DNA from: Zingiber officinale
Taxonomy: Eukaryota; Streptophyta; Magnoliopsida; Zingiberales; Zingiberaceae
Assembly (NCBI RefSeq): GCF_018446385.1
Contig: NC_056002.1
Span: forward strand, 28,196,636-28,260,635
DNA: 64,000 nt
Direction: 5' to 3'
The position numbers were made by a program, and so were the translations under genes. A model generated the notes under the pieces. The model had not been told where the DNA came from and did no database searches. It worked only from the letters and a program-made list of their open reading frames with translations. Positions 34,548 through 47,351 of the stretch are shown one piece after another (position 1 is the first letter of the stretch; each line of letters opens with the position of its first letter).

Positions 34548-34980
34548 CAGTTCGGATCCTCTGGATCAAACATCCTTGGGTCATCCCTAGACCACAAAAA
34601 TCCATATAAAAGATTATCACGTGTAAGGCACGTGCACGTGGAAACACAACTCACGCAGAAACGCAAGAGGAGATAGCGAGCCCTAGCCCCTGGACGAAAA
34701 CTCCACCGTGATCCCTCGGTAGGGCTCCAAAACCACCTCACCCACAAATTTCAGAGCCCTAACCCCTTCCCGACGGCCCGCGGCGTTCGCGACTCACGCA
34801 GAAACCCAACCCGATTCGGCGGCGACGACCCAGTTTCTTGATTCCTCCGAGGCCCAGCCCTGCCCACGACCGGCGACAGCCCAAACTCTGCCGCCGTTAG
34901 GGCTGATTTCAACTATTGGTAGATGTTCAAGTTTGAGCTTTCCTTTAATTCCTTCCTATTTAAAAGTTTATGCGTGCCAG
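34548..34980 (+). repeat. Left terminal inverted repeat of the MULE
   Basis: It aligns inverted with 37,880-38,360. It contains ATATAAAAG (about 34,604) and a tandem G-box CACGTGCACGTG (34629-34640). The inner end carries TTTCCTTTAATTCCTTCC, matching the inner right repeat. Confidence 0.82.
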
Positions 34981-36156
34981 ATTGTGATATAACACCCTTC
35001 TGCTAAGCTCAAGCTCTGCCAGTTCATGGACATTTTTATTTTTATCATCATATTCAATTGTGATATAACACCCTTTTGCTAAGCAATTATTAATGCGATA
35101 TGTGACAGCAGTAGTGAATATAGTCAATCTTTACTAAGAATATGAGACAAGTAGAAACACAGGGACATTAGGCATAAGAAAATTCAATGGGCAATAACAT
35201 AGTTATAATGAGTTCTAGAGAAATTAAATTAAATTTCCCACACCAAGCAGATTATTATAACTTGAACATATTGAAAATTCTTACAGAAAATAGAAGATAA
35301 TATTGTATTCAATTCATAATGGTACAGGTTTCACATAGGAAAAATCGCTTAAGTGGAATACATATTACATTAAATACAGATAATTTGACAATAGGAAAAC
35401 AAATACAAGCATATAGAACACAGATGCTTATCCATCTGACCAAACTAAAGTGCGAGAGTTACAAAGGGAAGAAGGAAAGTTCGAAAACCATATGCTGCAC
35501 AAACTTCATATTCCTCCGTTGAATTTGGAACAAATGATGATATAGCATAGTGAAGAAAAAAAACTTGAAAGATCTGATCAAATAAGATCTAATGGATTTT
35601 AGCTATCAACTACATCTTGGTTATTTATTTATTCATTTATATAATAAAAAAAATCTTTATACCATACCACTACTACCTTGACTATATACTACTATGCTTA
35701 TTTGGAATAAGATCCATGTAACCTACTTAGATAGTTGGGACAAACATAGCTTGAAGATCATGATTATTGCTCATGTTTACAACAAATATGTATGTAATAG
35801 AAATTCAACTAAAACATTATCTTGAATATTTAATGATAAAACTGTGATATATGAAACTTCAAAGGACCTTTGTAGTTTGTACAGAATTTTAATTCATAGA
35901 TCAAATCATTATCAAAATGAACAATTTAGATGCATTATTCATTAAAAACCCAGAATCAAAATCAATCATAAGTCTCCTTGTAATTAATATAGCTTACAAT
36001 AGATGAATGAGGTAAAAAATAAATGACCATTCGTAGTGATAGTCAAAATTGAGATTTTACCATGATATATTCTTAGTCCTGCGAGGGACTAAAAAAACAG
36101 TACAACAAGCAGAAAAATGAACTTAAACTCTTAATAAGAAGAAACATCATCATCGA

Positions 36157-36205
36157 ACTTTCTAAGCCCCAACTATTTGGTATCGGCTATATGGATCTCA
36201 TATTG
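36157..36205. repeat. Possible RTE/LINE 3'-end scrap
   Basis: A short stretch, CCCCAACTATTTGGTATCGG then CTATATGGATC, resembles the recurrent 3' end of a plant non-LTR retroelement family. It lies in the MULE interior. Weak, from memory. Confidence 0.3.
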
Positions 36206-36915
36206 GAAGACCTTCTGTGATACACATGGCCTCATGACTTGATCCCCATTGTTTACTAAATCAAGATGAATAACAGATATACAACATTCGAACACAGAAG
36301 ATTACAGTGCAAATCACAACAACACAAAACTATTCATATAAATAACAGTTAGGATGCATGATGAATCACAAATTCTATCAGAACTGTAGTTCTTAGTCAC
36401 AATCACAACAAGATAATAACAGAAAGAGTTGCTCATTTGAGCTCAACAGATCGCTATTGGAGGCTCTAGGAATATGAGAAGTCTCTATGTGGCTGTTAAG
36501 AACAACTAGTTATCTTGGCTTTCAGTAACAAGTTTAGCTATGGGTAATAATTGAGTAGATGTAAAGACTCCATAAAGTATGTCAATAGAAATGTACAGAA
36601 ATCAATCGTTTCATGCAACTGAGAGGCTATAGGGAGAATAAAGGAACCTGGACATCAACAAGAGAGTATCATCAACAAGTCCCAAAAGAAGAACAACACA
36701 AAATAAATCATTACAACATTTTCAAACCATTATATAACATGTTCCACAACATCCATCTTAATAAAAAAAAAAACTAATTATCCTATGACATTACAATACC
36801 AACATTAGTTAACACTAATTAACCATCTGAACTAATAAACCACATTACAACCTTCAGCTGGTTCTTACAAATAGTTAGCCTGTCATATTACAACAACAAC
36901 ATTACTTAACACTAA

Positions 36916-37284
36916 TTAACAAGACCGAACTAATAAAATAATAAGGTAAATGACCAAAAGAGTCAGATTCACTATAACTAATATCCAGACCACTGATGGT
37001 ACATTTGAATTTCCTAGATTATGTCCACGAGAAGCAATGGGTTCATTACCTAACCTTAACTCTATTTTTCCTAACCTTCCACGACATATTTCACTGCTGT
37101 CTTCATCACACAAAGTATCGGCTACCACCCACTTTTGCCAGCCATGTTGCCCACATCGATAATACCTTCTTCCGGGATTTTTGGTCGATCTAGAAACACA
37201 TACCAATATTCTTCGGCTGCAGTCCATGCATGGTACATGTTCAAATTTTGTATTGTCGATGAAGTTGTAACTTGCTGATGCCAT
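36916..37284 (-). CDS. GRF-type zinc finger protein with C-terminal transmembrane segment
   Basis: This single-exon frame of 122 residues starts with ATG at 37284. Residues 18-50 form a GRF-type zinc finger: CMDCSRRILVCVS, then TKNPGRRYYRCGQHGWQKWV. That gives the Cys/Cys...Cys and G-R-x-[YF] pattern of the family, which binds single-stranded nucleic acid in other proteins. A strongly hydrophobic segment follows near residues 97-119 (WILVIVNLTLLVIYLIILLV), ending RSC. Plants have many small proteins of this design, of unknown function. It lies entirely within the MULE, so it is either captured cargo or an element gene. The frame is intact. Inferred: tail-anchored in a membrane. Expression is unknown. 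Confidence 0.75.
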   Translation of the reverse strand: MASASYNFIDNTKFEHVPCMDCSRRILVCVSRSTKNPGRRYYRCGQHGWQKWVVADTLCDEDSSEICRGRLGKIELRLGNEPIASRGHNLGNSNVPSVVWILVIVNLTLLVIYLIILLVRSC

Positions 37285-37879
37285 GAAATACCAACCTATT
37301 AAGCAAACGAGAATTACTTAAATTCAAATATTTTTTAATGTTCATAGATTGTAGGCTAAATAAATTTAAAAAAAAAGGAAATAAGCTATTTTGCGTTACT
37401 GTATAAATCAGCAATAAGTACCACATAACTTATTTCATTTTGATAATAAGCAATAAGTAAAACATAAACTTATTGCTTTAAGCTATCTCATAACTAAATT
37501 ACTTTTATTTGAATCATCCTCTACCAAGAAAAATAACTGGATGGGTTTGAAATGAAATCATCTCATGACTAAATCATCTTTAAGCTATCCATGACATTTG
37601 ACTGAGATTTCTGTCTATGATTCAATCTTTATAATCAAGGAAAAGAATTCTGATCTTATCACCATGGCAAAGAATGTCATATTAAGTCAATGAATTTCTA
37701 AAGTAATTTCCAGGAATTTAATGTAAATGTTTGGTGATGTTATGTTGCATTGACCAAAAGGTTAGACTACAGTTTGTCGATGTTTCAAACAATGAGGGTT
37801 ACATTTTATTTTTTTAAGAGTAATTTTTTCTTGTTGTATCATGTAGGAGTTTAATCAACAAAACTCAACATCAAATCTG

Positions 37880-38360
37880 GAACTCAAACTTTTAAATAGG
37901 AAGCAATTAAAGGAAAGCTCACGCTGTAATAGGTTGCCGGAGTTGGATTTCTGTGTGAGTCGAGGCAATTAAAGGAAACCTCACGCTGTAATAGGTCGCC
38001 GGAGTTGGATTTCTACATGAGTCGGGGCTGCTGGAGGCCGTTGGGGATGTTGGAGGTCGTCAGGGACGCGAGGGGTTAGGGCTGGGAAATATGTGGGCGT
38101 GAGGGTTTTTCGTCGCTGGGAAATTTGGGGGTGAGAGGGGCTTCTCGGTCGTCGGCGTGAGGTTAGGACTCCTCCTCCTCTTCGTTTGGGCTGGGAAACC
38201 TCACATTGTCGCGGACGCGGGGACGATGGAGGCTAGGGCTCGCTGCCTCCTCTTGTGTTTCTGTGTGAGTTGTGTTTTCACGTGCACGTGCCTTGCACAT
38301 GATAATCTTTTATATGGATTTTTGTTGTCCAGGGATGTTTGGTCCAGAGGATCCGATCTG
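37880..38360 (-). repeat. Right terminal inverted repeat of the MULE
   Basis: Inverted partner of 34,548-34,980. It holds CACGTGCACGTG at 38279-38290 and a direct tandem duplication of about 62 bp (about 37,905-38,030; repeated GCAATTAAAGGAAA and TAATAGGT-GCCGGAGTTGG) that the left repeat lacks. Confidence 0.82.
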
Positions 38361-38684
38361 CAAACATAGGGGCGCACTTATTTTTAAAGCGAGTATTACT
38401 TTCAATGTATGAATACTCTAAGACGGTGAACGCATAGATGTTTTTGATAGTTACCCTGTGAGTGTTGCCTTATAGTTTTATGGATTTGAGTCACCCTAGC
38501 TAGCTAGTCTAGTGTGATTGCTCATACTCAATAATGTATTTAGTCCTTTCTAAATGCTTTCTTTGTTGATAATGGGTAATGGAAATGTGCAAATATGAAA
38601 ATGCTCATGATGCGCATGTTATCCACTTATAATATGGTAAAATATCATTATACCTCCTAAGAGATTCCTATTATAAATATGCGT

Positions 38685-39503
38685 TGATCCGGTGATAAGG
38701 ACGGGGGACCCTCGTCGGAGGGGGGGGTCAACGACACGTGGAAGTCAAAGGCCAAGATAGTCAACCCGGAGACCGGCCGACCGGACGGAGCAGGCCTACC
38801 GACAGGGCCTCACAAGCCGACCGGCCGTGAATCTTCTGAACCGAATGAAAACCAACCCGACTAGAGGTCGGGTTTCCGATGCTTAAGGTAAAAAGGCTTC
38901 CAGGGTCGAGCGGGCTGTCCGTTCGGCCGGCGCACAAGGCAACACAAACAGGGGCACTCTCGTCCGAGCATATGACCGATGCATAAGTGATATGCCTGCC
39001 GAGCGGCTTATCCGCTCGGCCCAGTAACAGACAGGGAACACAAGAGGACAAAGGAGACAGGATAACATCATCCTCGAGACACCTGCCGCCGACAAGCAGC
39101 AGAGTTGGAAGCCAAGCCGTACATAGAATCATACGGCGGAAGCTTCCACCGTCACATCCGGGATATGCTCGGACGATTGCGGAATGGCGCTAGAGGTACT
39201 TTTCTGGCACAGGCTTGTTAAGGTATGTTTGGGGAAGCGTGCACGCATCGGGAAACGTGCTCACGCTTCCCCGGGGTCCTATATAAAGACCACAGACGTC
39301 GACGAAGGTATGCACACATCTCTACTGTAGCCTCGTTACTCTGCCTCTCTCGTTGCCTGACTTGAGCGTCGGAGGGCCGTCGCCGAGAAACCCCTCCCGG
39401 ATCGGCTTCCTTGCAGGTTCGTCGGAGGGCTACACCACTAGTCGGAGACAGCGGAGCGTGCCACGTTCCCAGCGTCCGTCGATTCAGCGCTCGGACAGGA
39501 TCA
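38685..39503 (+). mobile_element. Solo LTR, 819 bp (probably Ty3/gypsy)
   Basis: The 5-bp target duplication TGCGT (38680-38684 and 39504-39508) flanks a sequence that starts TGATCC and ends GGATCA. No internal region is present, so it is a solo LTR left by LTR-LTR recombination. A TATA-like CCTATATAAAG lies at about 39,280, so the LTR runs on the + strand. The downstream CTGACTTGAGCGTCGGAGGG box recurs in diverged form in the LTR fragments at 41,270-42,840. It is GC-rich compared with the flanks. Confidence 0.9.
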
Positions 39504-39508
39504 TGCGT

Positions 39509-41224
39509 CAACATAATATTAAAGGGAGAAAAAGAAAAGGTAGAGAGACAAAAAGAACGTTCAAAAAACTACGAAATTTAGTTCGTGAATTTATGAAGGG
39601 CTTTTCGATTCTATAATCACTCTTCTGACAGAGCAAGCATGAAATTTGTTCTTCATCTTTAAGAGATCGCGGTACATTCTATAGTTTATATATTTCAATT
39701 TTATGATTCGTGCATTAGAATTGCCACATTCTTACATGGTAGTTGATAACTTGCTATGCAAATTTGTTAGAGTATCGATACCTACCCCAACTAGATAGAT
39801 TAGTGGGTTTGCTAAAATGGTGAAAATTAGAGTGCTATAATAAATTTAAATATAGCTTGTTTGGGATATTGTAGGGGTGAATAAAATTAAAGAAAAATAA
39901 AAACTAAATCAATTTAATTTTAAAATTTGGTTCGGTTTATTTTATTTTATTTTTAAATTGATTATTTCAATTCATTGATTTGGTCATGATTTTAAAATTT
40001 TGGTTTAACATATCAATAAGATGACTTTTGGTCCAGGTTTGCAATAGAAAAAATTCTCTAAAAAATGTCAAATCCATGTAATTACAAAGTCGTGACTCAT
40101 TAGGATCATAGATGAATATATTAAGATAAGTCTATCTATTATTGCACTGATAAATCAAACGCTGAATATTAAGCAATCGAATGACACAGTAGATTGACTG
40201 CCCATAAATCGATCAAAGTAAATTCAACAGTCGATTGACGGTGGATAATTTGATTATTTAATTTTAATGACAAACTTTGGTTAGTTCGATTTATCCAAAA
40301 AAAAATAAATTAATTTAATTTAATTTTAACCGAATGTTTAACCTTACTACCATGGCAATGTAGGTCGATAAAATCATACTATAACATAGGCGAAGTTGAA
40401 TTATTATTTGAATAATATATATATCTATATTGGTCAAAACGTTTCTCCCAAAGCAAATTTGATCAACTAAATTTTTACATTTGGTCACTTATATAGGTCT
40501 ACCAACAGTTCGCTTACGTTTAAGGACGTTGTATGTAGGATTTTGAGGTATAACAATATGCAATGCAAGAGGTGGCCGCAATATGGCCAGAAATGATGCT
40601 TAACTTTAATTAGTTCTAATTTATTAGCACTAAGTCTTTGTTAAGCATTTTGTCATTATATTGTTATTTGAAGTTAAATTAGACCACTGACCACTAATTT
40701 CTTCTAATTTATTCGAACAAACATTTTCATACGAATCCTATTGATGCACAATTAATTATAAGGACTAAGGGCATTGCATTATTTTGAATTCTACGTTACG
40801 CCTTCGAAAAAAACATAGAACACCTATGTCTATTATGTTAGATATATATTCATATTCATTTTAACATTAACATTTATTTTTATTAATATACTTATATTCA
40901 TTAGTTTTTTTTAAAAAAATTTGCTCATTAATTATATTCAAAGAATTGAATCTTTATTCTTATATCCTACTCTTTACATTGGGTTTTTTTTTTAAAAATT
41001 TTATTTATTAATTGCATTCAAAGAATTGAATAATGACTAGAAATGACAATTTCTTCTAAACCTAATAGAGGATTTGATATCCAATCAGAATGAAGGAGAA
41101 TAGGAGACGGGACTCTTCCGAACCGATGGAAGATTAAATAATCATATAATCAAGTATGTGAATTTGGATAATTAGGTATGGAGGTGAGACTAGTACAATC
41201 CTACTCATATCTGATCCGAATATT
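39509..41224. other. AT-rich intergenic stretch, nothing recognised
   Basis: I see no coding frame or repeat boundary here. Several oligo-T runs and TATA-type strings are present. It may be old degraded transposon DNA. Confidence 0.5.
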
Positions 41225-41227
41225 CGA

Positions 41228-42055
41228 TTAATATATATGTCCAAAATGGTAAAGATGACAAACTGGGGATATGTTGACGTGGCGAAGACTCACATAGTCC
41301 TGTAATACAAAAGCGTCAGTGCCGAGTTGGGAAAGGATTCCCGGCATTGATCTTTCGATGCTCAAGTCAGTCTCTAACAATCTCAAGAAATGGAGAACTA
41401 TAGCTAAGAGATGTAGAAAATGAAGTTGCACATATCTCCCCTCGTAGGTTGGAACTCTCTTTTATAATATCAATATAGAGTTCGTGCACACATCTCCAAG
41501 TGTATACACGTTTTCTTAGGTGTCATAGGAAAAGATAAGTCGAAAAAGTGTTCTTGACATCATTCCTTAAGCAACCATGCAATCCTCTAATGTAACTACC
41601 TGGAAGCTTCTAAAGTACGATTTACTTGCTGGACATGTCCTGCTGTCAGCGGTACAAACTCCCAAAAGGATATTATAAGATATTTGGCGGGGGCATGTGC
41701 AACTGATGGGAGTCCACTCTGCTGGGCTACCCCCCGGTCGGCAGTATTCTCAGGGCCCGCTGGCTCGTCTCTTTCCTTGCTTCCTAACCGTCGTCGATTA
41801 TCCCTCTTTGATCGGACGCAGAGCCCGGTTAGTGGACCAACTATTGCTTAGCTTTCTTTGTTGTTGAAGGACAATTTTATCAGATCGGGGAGAGCCCGAC
41901 TTACTTATCTCCTAAGCTAGTACTATTTGCTCGGCAGTACTCGTTCCGCTTGGTCATACCCAATCTGATCAGCGGGTTTGGATACCCCGCTTGACTTTGT
42001 CTTTCATGTTAGTCGGTCTTCCTACTTTGACCTCTCCTTGGTGGAACCCCTCGTC

Positions 42056-42115
<60 letters not shown>

Positions 42116-42837
42116 AAAATCATGGAGATGGCTGGTTGGAGATGTGCCTTCTTTATTGACTGGATGTAGACCTCGCTCCGCTCTGTAACACAAGAAACAT
42201 CAGTGTCGAGCCAGGGAAGGGGTCCCCAGCATTGGCATTCCGATGCTCAAGTCAGTCACTGGAAAGATGGAAGGAAGTGGAGCAACAGTAAGCACAGGCG
42301 TGAATAGTGAATAACACATACATTCACCGGTGCATGGACCCCCTTTTATATAGCGCCCCCGCAGGTGACATGCATGCCCCTTTAGGCATGAGCACGTTCA
42401 CCAATTTGTCCTATGAAAGGACCTATATGGAAAATATCTCTGACACCATACCTTAACAGGGCATGCAAATCCATGACAAGATAGTAGAAGTTTCCGTTGT
42501 ACAATCTGCTTATTGATCATGACTCGTTGTCAGCGGCATTATCTCCCAAAGGGCTATTAAAGGATATGAAAGGGGTCCCACTATTTGGGGTCACTGTCTG
42601 GTCGACCTCTACTGTTTCCCTGCAATGACTTGGTTCGGTAGATTGTTTACAACCGATCAGACTAACGCTCCGGTGGTCCCAACATGCCTCTGCTCCGTGA
42701 TGAGCACCCGATGATCTTGGATATACGGGCATTCTTCTTTGACCAGCCATTTGTCGATCTGGCGCTGCCTGCCTGATAGGCCACTATAGTAGAGCTCTGC
42801 TCATGCCCCCTTTGGTGAGCCCGTTGGTTCTCTAACG
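41228..42837 (-). repeat. Two diverged gypsy-type LTR fragments in tandem
   Basis: Stretches about 41,270-41,960 and 42,180-42,837 are related: both carry GATGCTCAAGTCAGTC, CCCAGCATTG-like words and TGTCAGCGG followed by CTCCCAAA. On the minus strand each has a TATA-like signal upstream (TATAAAAGGGGG at about 42,357; TATAAAAGAG at about 41,463), so they look like minus-strand LTR pieces. I could not find ends or target duplications. Confidence 0.6.
42059..42112. repeat. (AT)n microsatellite, about 54 bp
   Basis: A perfect dinucleotide run. The Tyr/Ile frames on both strands are artefacts. Confidence 0.97.
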
Positions 42838-43475
42838 TTGACCTCCATGACTTTGACCTCCACGTTAGCTGTTATCTCCGTCCTTTAACCTGCACTTGGT
42901 GTGTCCCCCTTTATCACCACATCACAAGCATTTCCCTCAAGTCTAGTCGAAAGGGGCTCCAAGTTCGATAGACTGCACGAGTAGCATCTTTGGTGACTTT
43001 CACGTCCGTTCAAACCTTCTTTATTCTCGAGCTTCGGATCAGATGACAAAATACTTTTCATTCTGCTTCATTTTGCTAACCTGGATGTGTAGCTACCGCT
43101 CGGATCCTACTTCATAATTCTGGGGGTGGATCAGCCGATCGACTTTCACATAATCAGATATCTGTGCCATTTCTATTTCTCTGTGCTTTCTCGGATGAGT
43201 GCCCTTTCTAGTGGCTGATGTCATCTAACTTTCTGGAAGACTGTGCAAATCTCTGATCATTATGGCCGAGCACGCGACCTTGCCTTTTAATTAAGTCTCA
43301 TTAATGTCTTCCGCTAGCCGACTATCACGTGTGCCACCTTCTTCCACCACACGTTTAACATGACAGGTGGATATTTGCTGATGATGTGGCAGACGCCTTT
43401 TCAAATTCCATGGCGAGATCTCGTCCTTGTTTTTTGTAACCCTTGATCAGACGGCTCGAAGTGATCGCTCGCTAG

Positions 43476-44834
43476 TGTTGGATTGAATGAGTGCGATAGA
43501 GGGGGGGGGGGTGAATATCGCGCCTTTAAAACTTTTCTTTTACTCGTTAAAAACAAAGTCGTGCAGCGGAAAAATAAAGAACAGTTCGGTTACTTGGTTC
43601 GATGCCTAGGTCGACTCCTACTCCAAGGCCCGCGATCCTTGACTGCACCAATGGGCACTCCACTAAAACCCTTCTTTCGGAAATCCTCGGAAAGAAGCAG
43701 ATCGTACAAATGCAAATAGAAGATAGTAACAGACTACTATCTTCTTTTAAATCAAATATAATGCAAGCTTTAAATAATTATACCAACAAGAGTAGAAGAT
43801 GAAGCTCGGTCGACCGGATGAAGTTGCTTGCTTGAAGATGTGCAGAAGACTTGTAGCATGAGTAGCTTGTGCAGAGATGAACTTCAAATCAACCAGAATT
43901 CATTATACAGCCTCGGACCTCGAGTTCTCTTTTATAAGAATCGTTGATGTTCGGTCGACCGATCCCTGGGTTCGGTCGACAGAACCAGCTCCCTTCCTTC
44001 CTGGCTAAGATCCGATGTTGATTCGATCTTCAGCAATTAATGACCATTAAGGGTTCAATTGACCGATCCCTTTGTTCGGTCGACCGAACGGGCTCCTTCC
44101 CTGTTCGTCGAGATTTACCAAGATTCACATTTACTGTGTCTTTAATGTTTGATCGTTCGTCGAGATTTACCAAGATCCTCTGGTTCGATCTACCGATCAG
44201 TATAGTTTCCTTCTACTTCTAATCGTTGCTGATTGAATTGATCAGTTCTGAGTCAACCTGGTTCGGTCGACCGATCCCTGCATTCGGTTAATCGATCAGG
44301 ACATAACCTGCAAAATAGTGTTAGATAATATAATTCTGCAAAATAAATGTTAGCACAGTTATATAAAATACATGAATAGTAATAATAGACAGTTTACTGT
44401 CTTGATCTCAACTTGGAAATCTTCCCGGTTTCTTCTGTTGGATCAGTGAACTTAGGTTGTTCCCTTCAGGAACCCGACCTCACTGTCGCTCCTCCAGTTA
44501 TTTACCTCAACCTACCTACCAAACATTGATCCTCCAATTCTTGTTTGGACTTTTCACTTAGCCTTGATCAGCTCATCAGGACTTTTCTTTTGATCTTCGG
44601 TCCTCCAGACCTCTCGATCACATTGCCAAGCGTCGGGTCCTCTTGACCCACTTGGACTTTTACCCGGGTTCCACGATCTGCTAAAATTTCTCCTGCCTAG
44701 GCTCCAGCTAGGTCTTTTCCGATTGAGAAAATAACCTGCACACTTAGTCAACTTGTTACATCACAACAAAACTTAACTTGAACCTCTGACAATATCAAAA
44801 CTCAGGGTTGATTCTGGTGCAACCTGCATCAACA
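43476..44834 (-). repeat. Copia LTR, copy A (1,359 bp)
   Basis: On the + strand it starts TGTTGGATTG after GCTAG and ends CATCAACA next to the element's polypurine tract, seen reversed as ATCTCCTCATTTTT. It belongs to a minus-strand element. It includes the GGTCGACCGATC palindrome array (about 43,950-44,310) and a run of 11-12 G near 43,500. Small open frames in it are not genes. Confidence 0.88.
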
Positions 44835-45971
44835 ATCTCCTCATTTTTGATGTTTGACAACTAAGGTTCAAAGTTAAGTTAAAATATGCACAAATTAAAT
44901 AAACAAGCATTTTTAATTTCAACTCTCCCCTTGAGTTAAACAACTTCCCTTGAAATAACTATCTCTCCCCCTCTGATACACATCAAAAATAGGGAAAGCT
45001 TACAAATAGCTTCAAAAAGGAAAGCATAAGCTAATTATCTTTAAAAAAAAATAGAGGGAAATAGAAAATTTTGAGAAGTTATAGGTTAAAAAATATCTAA
45101 GAGTAAAATGAGAATTTTGAGCACTCTGTAAGGTTTAAAAAGTTTAAGGCATTGAATTTGAAAAGTGAAGCCAAATTTTTGAAAAAAAAAATAGTAAAGT
45201 AAAAGTGTGAAAGATTTTGAAGAGTATAAATTTTCTTAAAATATAGCAAAGTTATAGTTATTGTAAAGAAAATAATTTGAACATTTGAGTGCAAAGTTTA
45301 AATTTAAAATTTTAACAAAGTTAAAATTTTGAAAATTTGGTAAAGTAAAATTTTAATAAATCTTTAGCTAGAATAAAATTTTTAGAAAATTTTAGTAAAG
45401 ATAAAATTTGAAAAATTACTAAGGAAATAAATTGGAATAAATAGAAGAATAAAAACTTTTCTAAATTCATAAGCTCCTCCTAAAATTGATAATTCCTAAA
45501 AGTCCAAGGATGGTTGAAAAACTAAAAAAAAAATTTCCTTATAATGAAATGTCCAACCTTAGTACAATACTAACTACCACAAGATAGTAGCTATTAACTC
45601 AGATTGGTCAATTTGAGCATTTAGAATTAATTGATTAGGTTGTTACTAGCTTGTAAACTCAAACTGATCAATGTTTATAGTTTAAAAGCCCAGATTTATA
45701 GCGATGCACTGACTTAAGCATCTGAAATCTTAGGCTAAATCCTAAGCATCCCACCCATTCTAGGTTGTACAAGCAAGGGATCCTACTGTGCTTGTGAGAT
45801 GTTGACTCCTAAAACTATAGGATCATTTAATTCTACGGTAGGATCTAGGCTACTCTAGAAAGATAAAATAATTTGAAAGAATTTTGGAAAACAAAATTTT
45901 GAAAGGGGAAAGTTTACAAAATTAATTTTGAAAAACTACTAAGTAATATTTTCAAAAACATGTTAAGAAGT

Positions 45972-47351
45972 CTACTCTATAAAACACATCCTTAATTGTC
46001 TTCTTAAGTTACTAAATTCAGCTTGTAATGGTTTAGTAAAAATATCAGCTAAGTTTGATTTTGATTCAATATAGTTAAGTACAATATTCCCTATGGAGAC
46101 ATGATCCCTTATGAAATGATGTTTAACTTCTATATATTTAGTTCTAGAGTGATGTACTTGATTTTTAGTTAGATTTATAGAGCTTATATTATCAATGTAA
46201 GTTTTCACATTCTTATATTCAGGATTAAAGTCTTTTAAGGTATGGGACATCCATAGCAATTGAGCTACGCATTCGCCCATTGTCATGTATTCGGCTTCAG
46301 TGGTAGATAAGGCAATACAATGTTGCTTACGACTAAACCAACTAACTAAAGATGATCCTAGCAATTGACATCCTCCATTAGTACTCTTTCGGTCTAACTT
46401 ACACCCGGCATAATCCGAATCAGAATAGCCAACTAAGTCAAATTGTGACGTTCTAGGATACCACATTCCTACATTAATGGTTCCTTTTAAATATTTAATA
46501 ATTCTTTTAACCAAAGATAAATGGGACTCTTTTGCATAAGTTTGATAGCGAGCACACATACTTACTGCAAATAAAATGTCAGGTCTGCTTGCAGTTAAGT
46601 AGAGTAGGCTACCTATCATGCTTCGATAATATTTTAAGTCAATTGATTTACCATTTTCATCATTATCTAGATTAATGTTACTTGTCATAGGTGTTCTATT
46701 TCCTTTTGAGTTTTCCATACCAAATTTCCTAAGTAGGTCCTTTGTGTATTTAATTTGATGTACATAGTTACCATCTTTAGTTTGTTTGATTTGAAGGCCA
46801 AAAAAATAATTTAATTCTCCAACTAAACTCATTTCAAATTCATTTTCCATTAAGGTTATAAATTCTTTTAAGAATTTTGAGTTTTTTGAACCAAATACTA
46901 TATCATCTACATAGACCTGGACTATGAAAATATCATAATTAAGGGTTTTAATGAAAAGTATAAGGTCAATTTGACCTTCTTTAAACCCTTTTGAATTTAG
47001 AAAGCTAGACAATCTTTCATACCAAGCCCTAGGTGCTTATTACAAATCATATAATGCCTTTTTTAGTTTAAAAACATAGTTTGGGTTTTCGAGATCTTCA
47101 AAACCAGGCGGTTGACTTACATAAACTTCTTTAATTTGCCCATTTAAGAAAGCGGATTTAACATTCATTTGGTATAATTTGAATCCTTTATATGCTGCGT
47201 AGGTTAGCAACATTCTAATTGATTCAAGTCTAGCTACCGGGACATATGTCTCATCGTAATCTAGTCCTTCGACTTGACTAAATCCTTTGGCAACTAGTCG
47301 GACTTTATTCCTTATTATTTCTCGTTGATCATCTAATTTATTTTGAAACAC
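45972..47351 (-). pseudogene. Copia reverse transcriptase/RNase H, copy 1 (broken)
   Basis: The first part (47351-47040) has [20 protein letters not shown] and [19 protein letters not shown] and ends with stops just before APRAWYERL. The second (47012-45972) resumes with the YVDDIVFG catalytic motif, then RSMIGSLLYLTASRPDI, the RNase H motifs GYSDSDYAGC and STTEAEYM, and the C-terminal HHFIRDHV and NLADIFTKPL. The stops near 47,038 are absent from copy 2, so this copy decayed after duplication. Integrase, protease and gag are absent from copy 1. Confidence 0.9.

Larger units (their letters stand above)
34548..38360. mobile_element. Mutator-like element (MULE), 3,813 bp, with long TIRs
   Basis: A perfect 9-bp target duplication, CAAACATAG (34539-34547 and 38361-38369), flanks the element. 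Its ends start CAGTTCGGATCCTCTGGA at left and, reversed, CAGATCGGATCCTCTGGACC at right. The inverted similarity extends inwards, with gaps, for about 430-480 bp (to about 34,980 and 37,880). A 9-bp duplication with long terminal inverted repeats is the MULE signature. No MURA transposase is visible, so it looks non-autonomous. It carries a minus-strand GRF zinc-finger gene at 36916-37284. Confidence 0.9.

Noticed and set aside
43483..43802. Small open frames in LTR A, and equivalents at 48261-48756 and 59386-59598
   Set aside because: They fall wholly in LTRs, differ in frame between copies because of G-run length, and have no domains.
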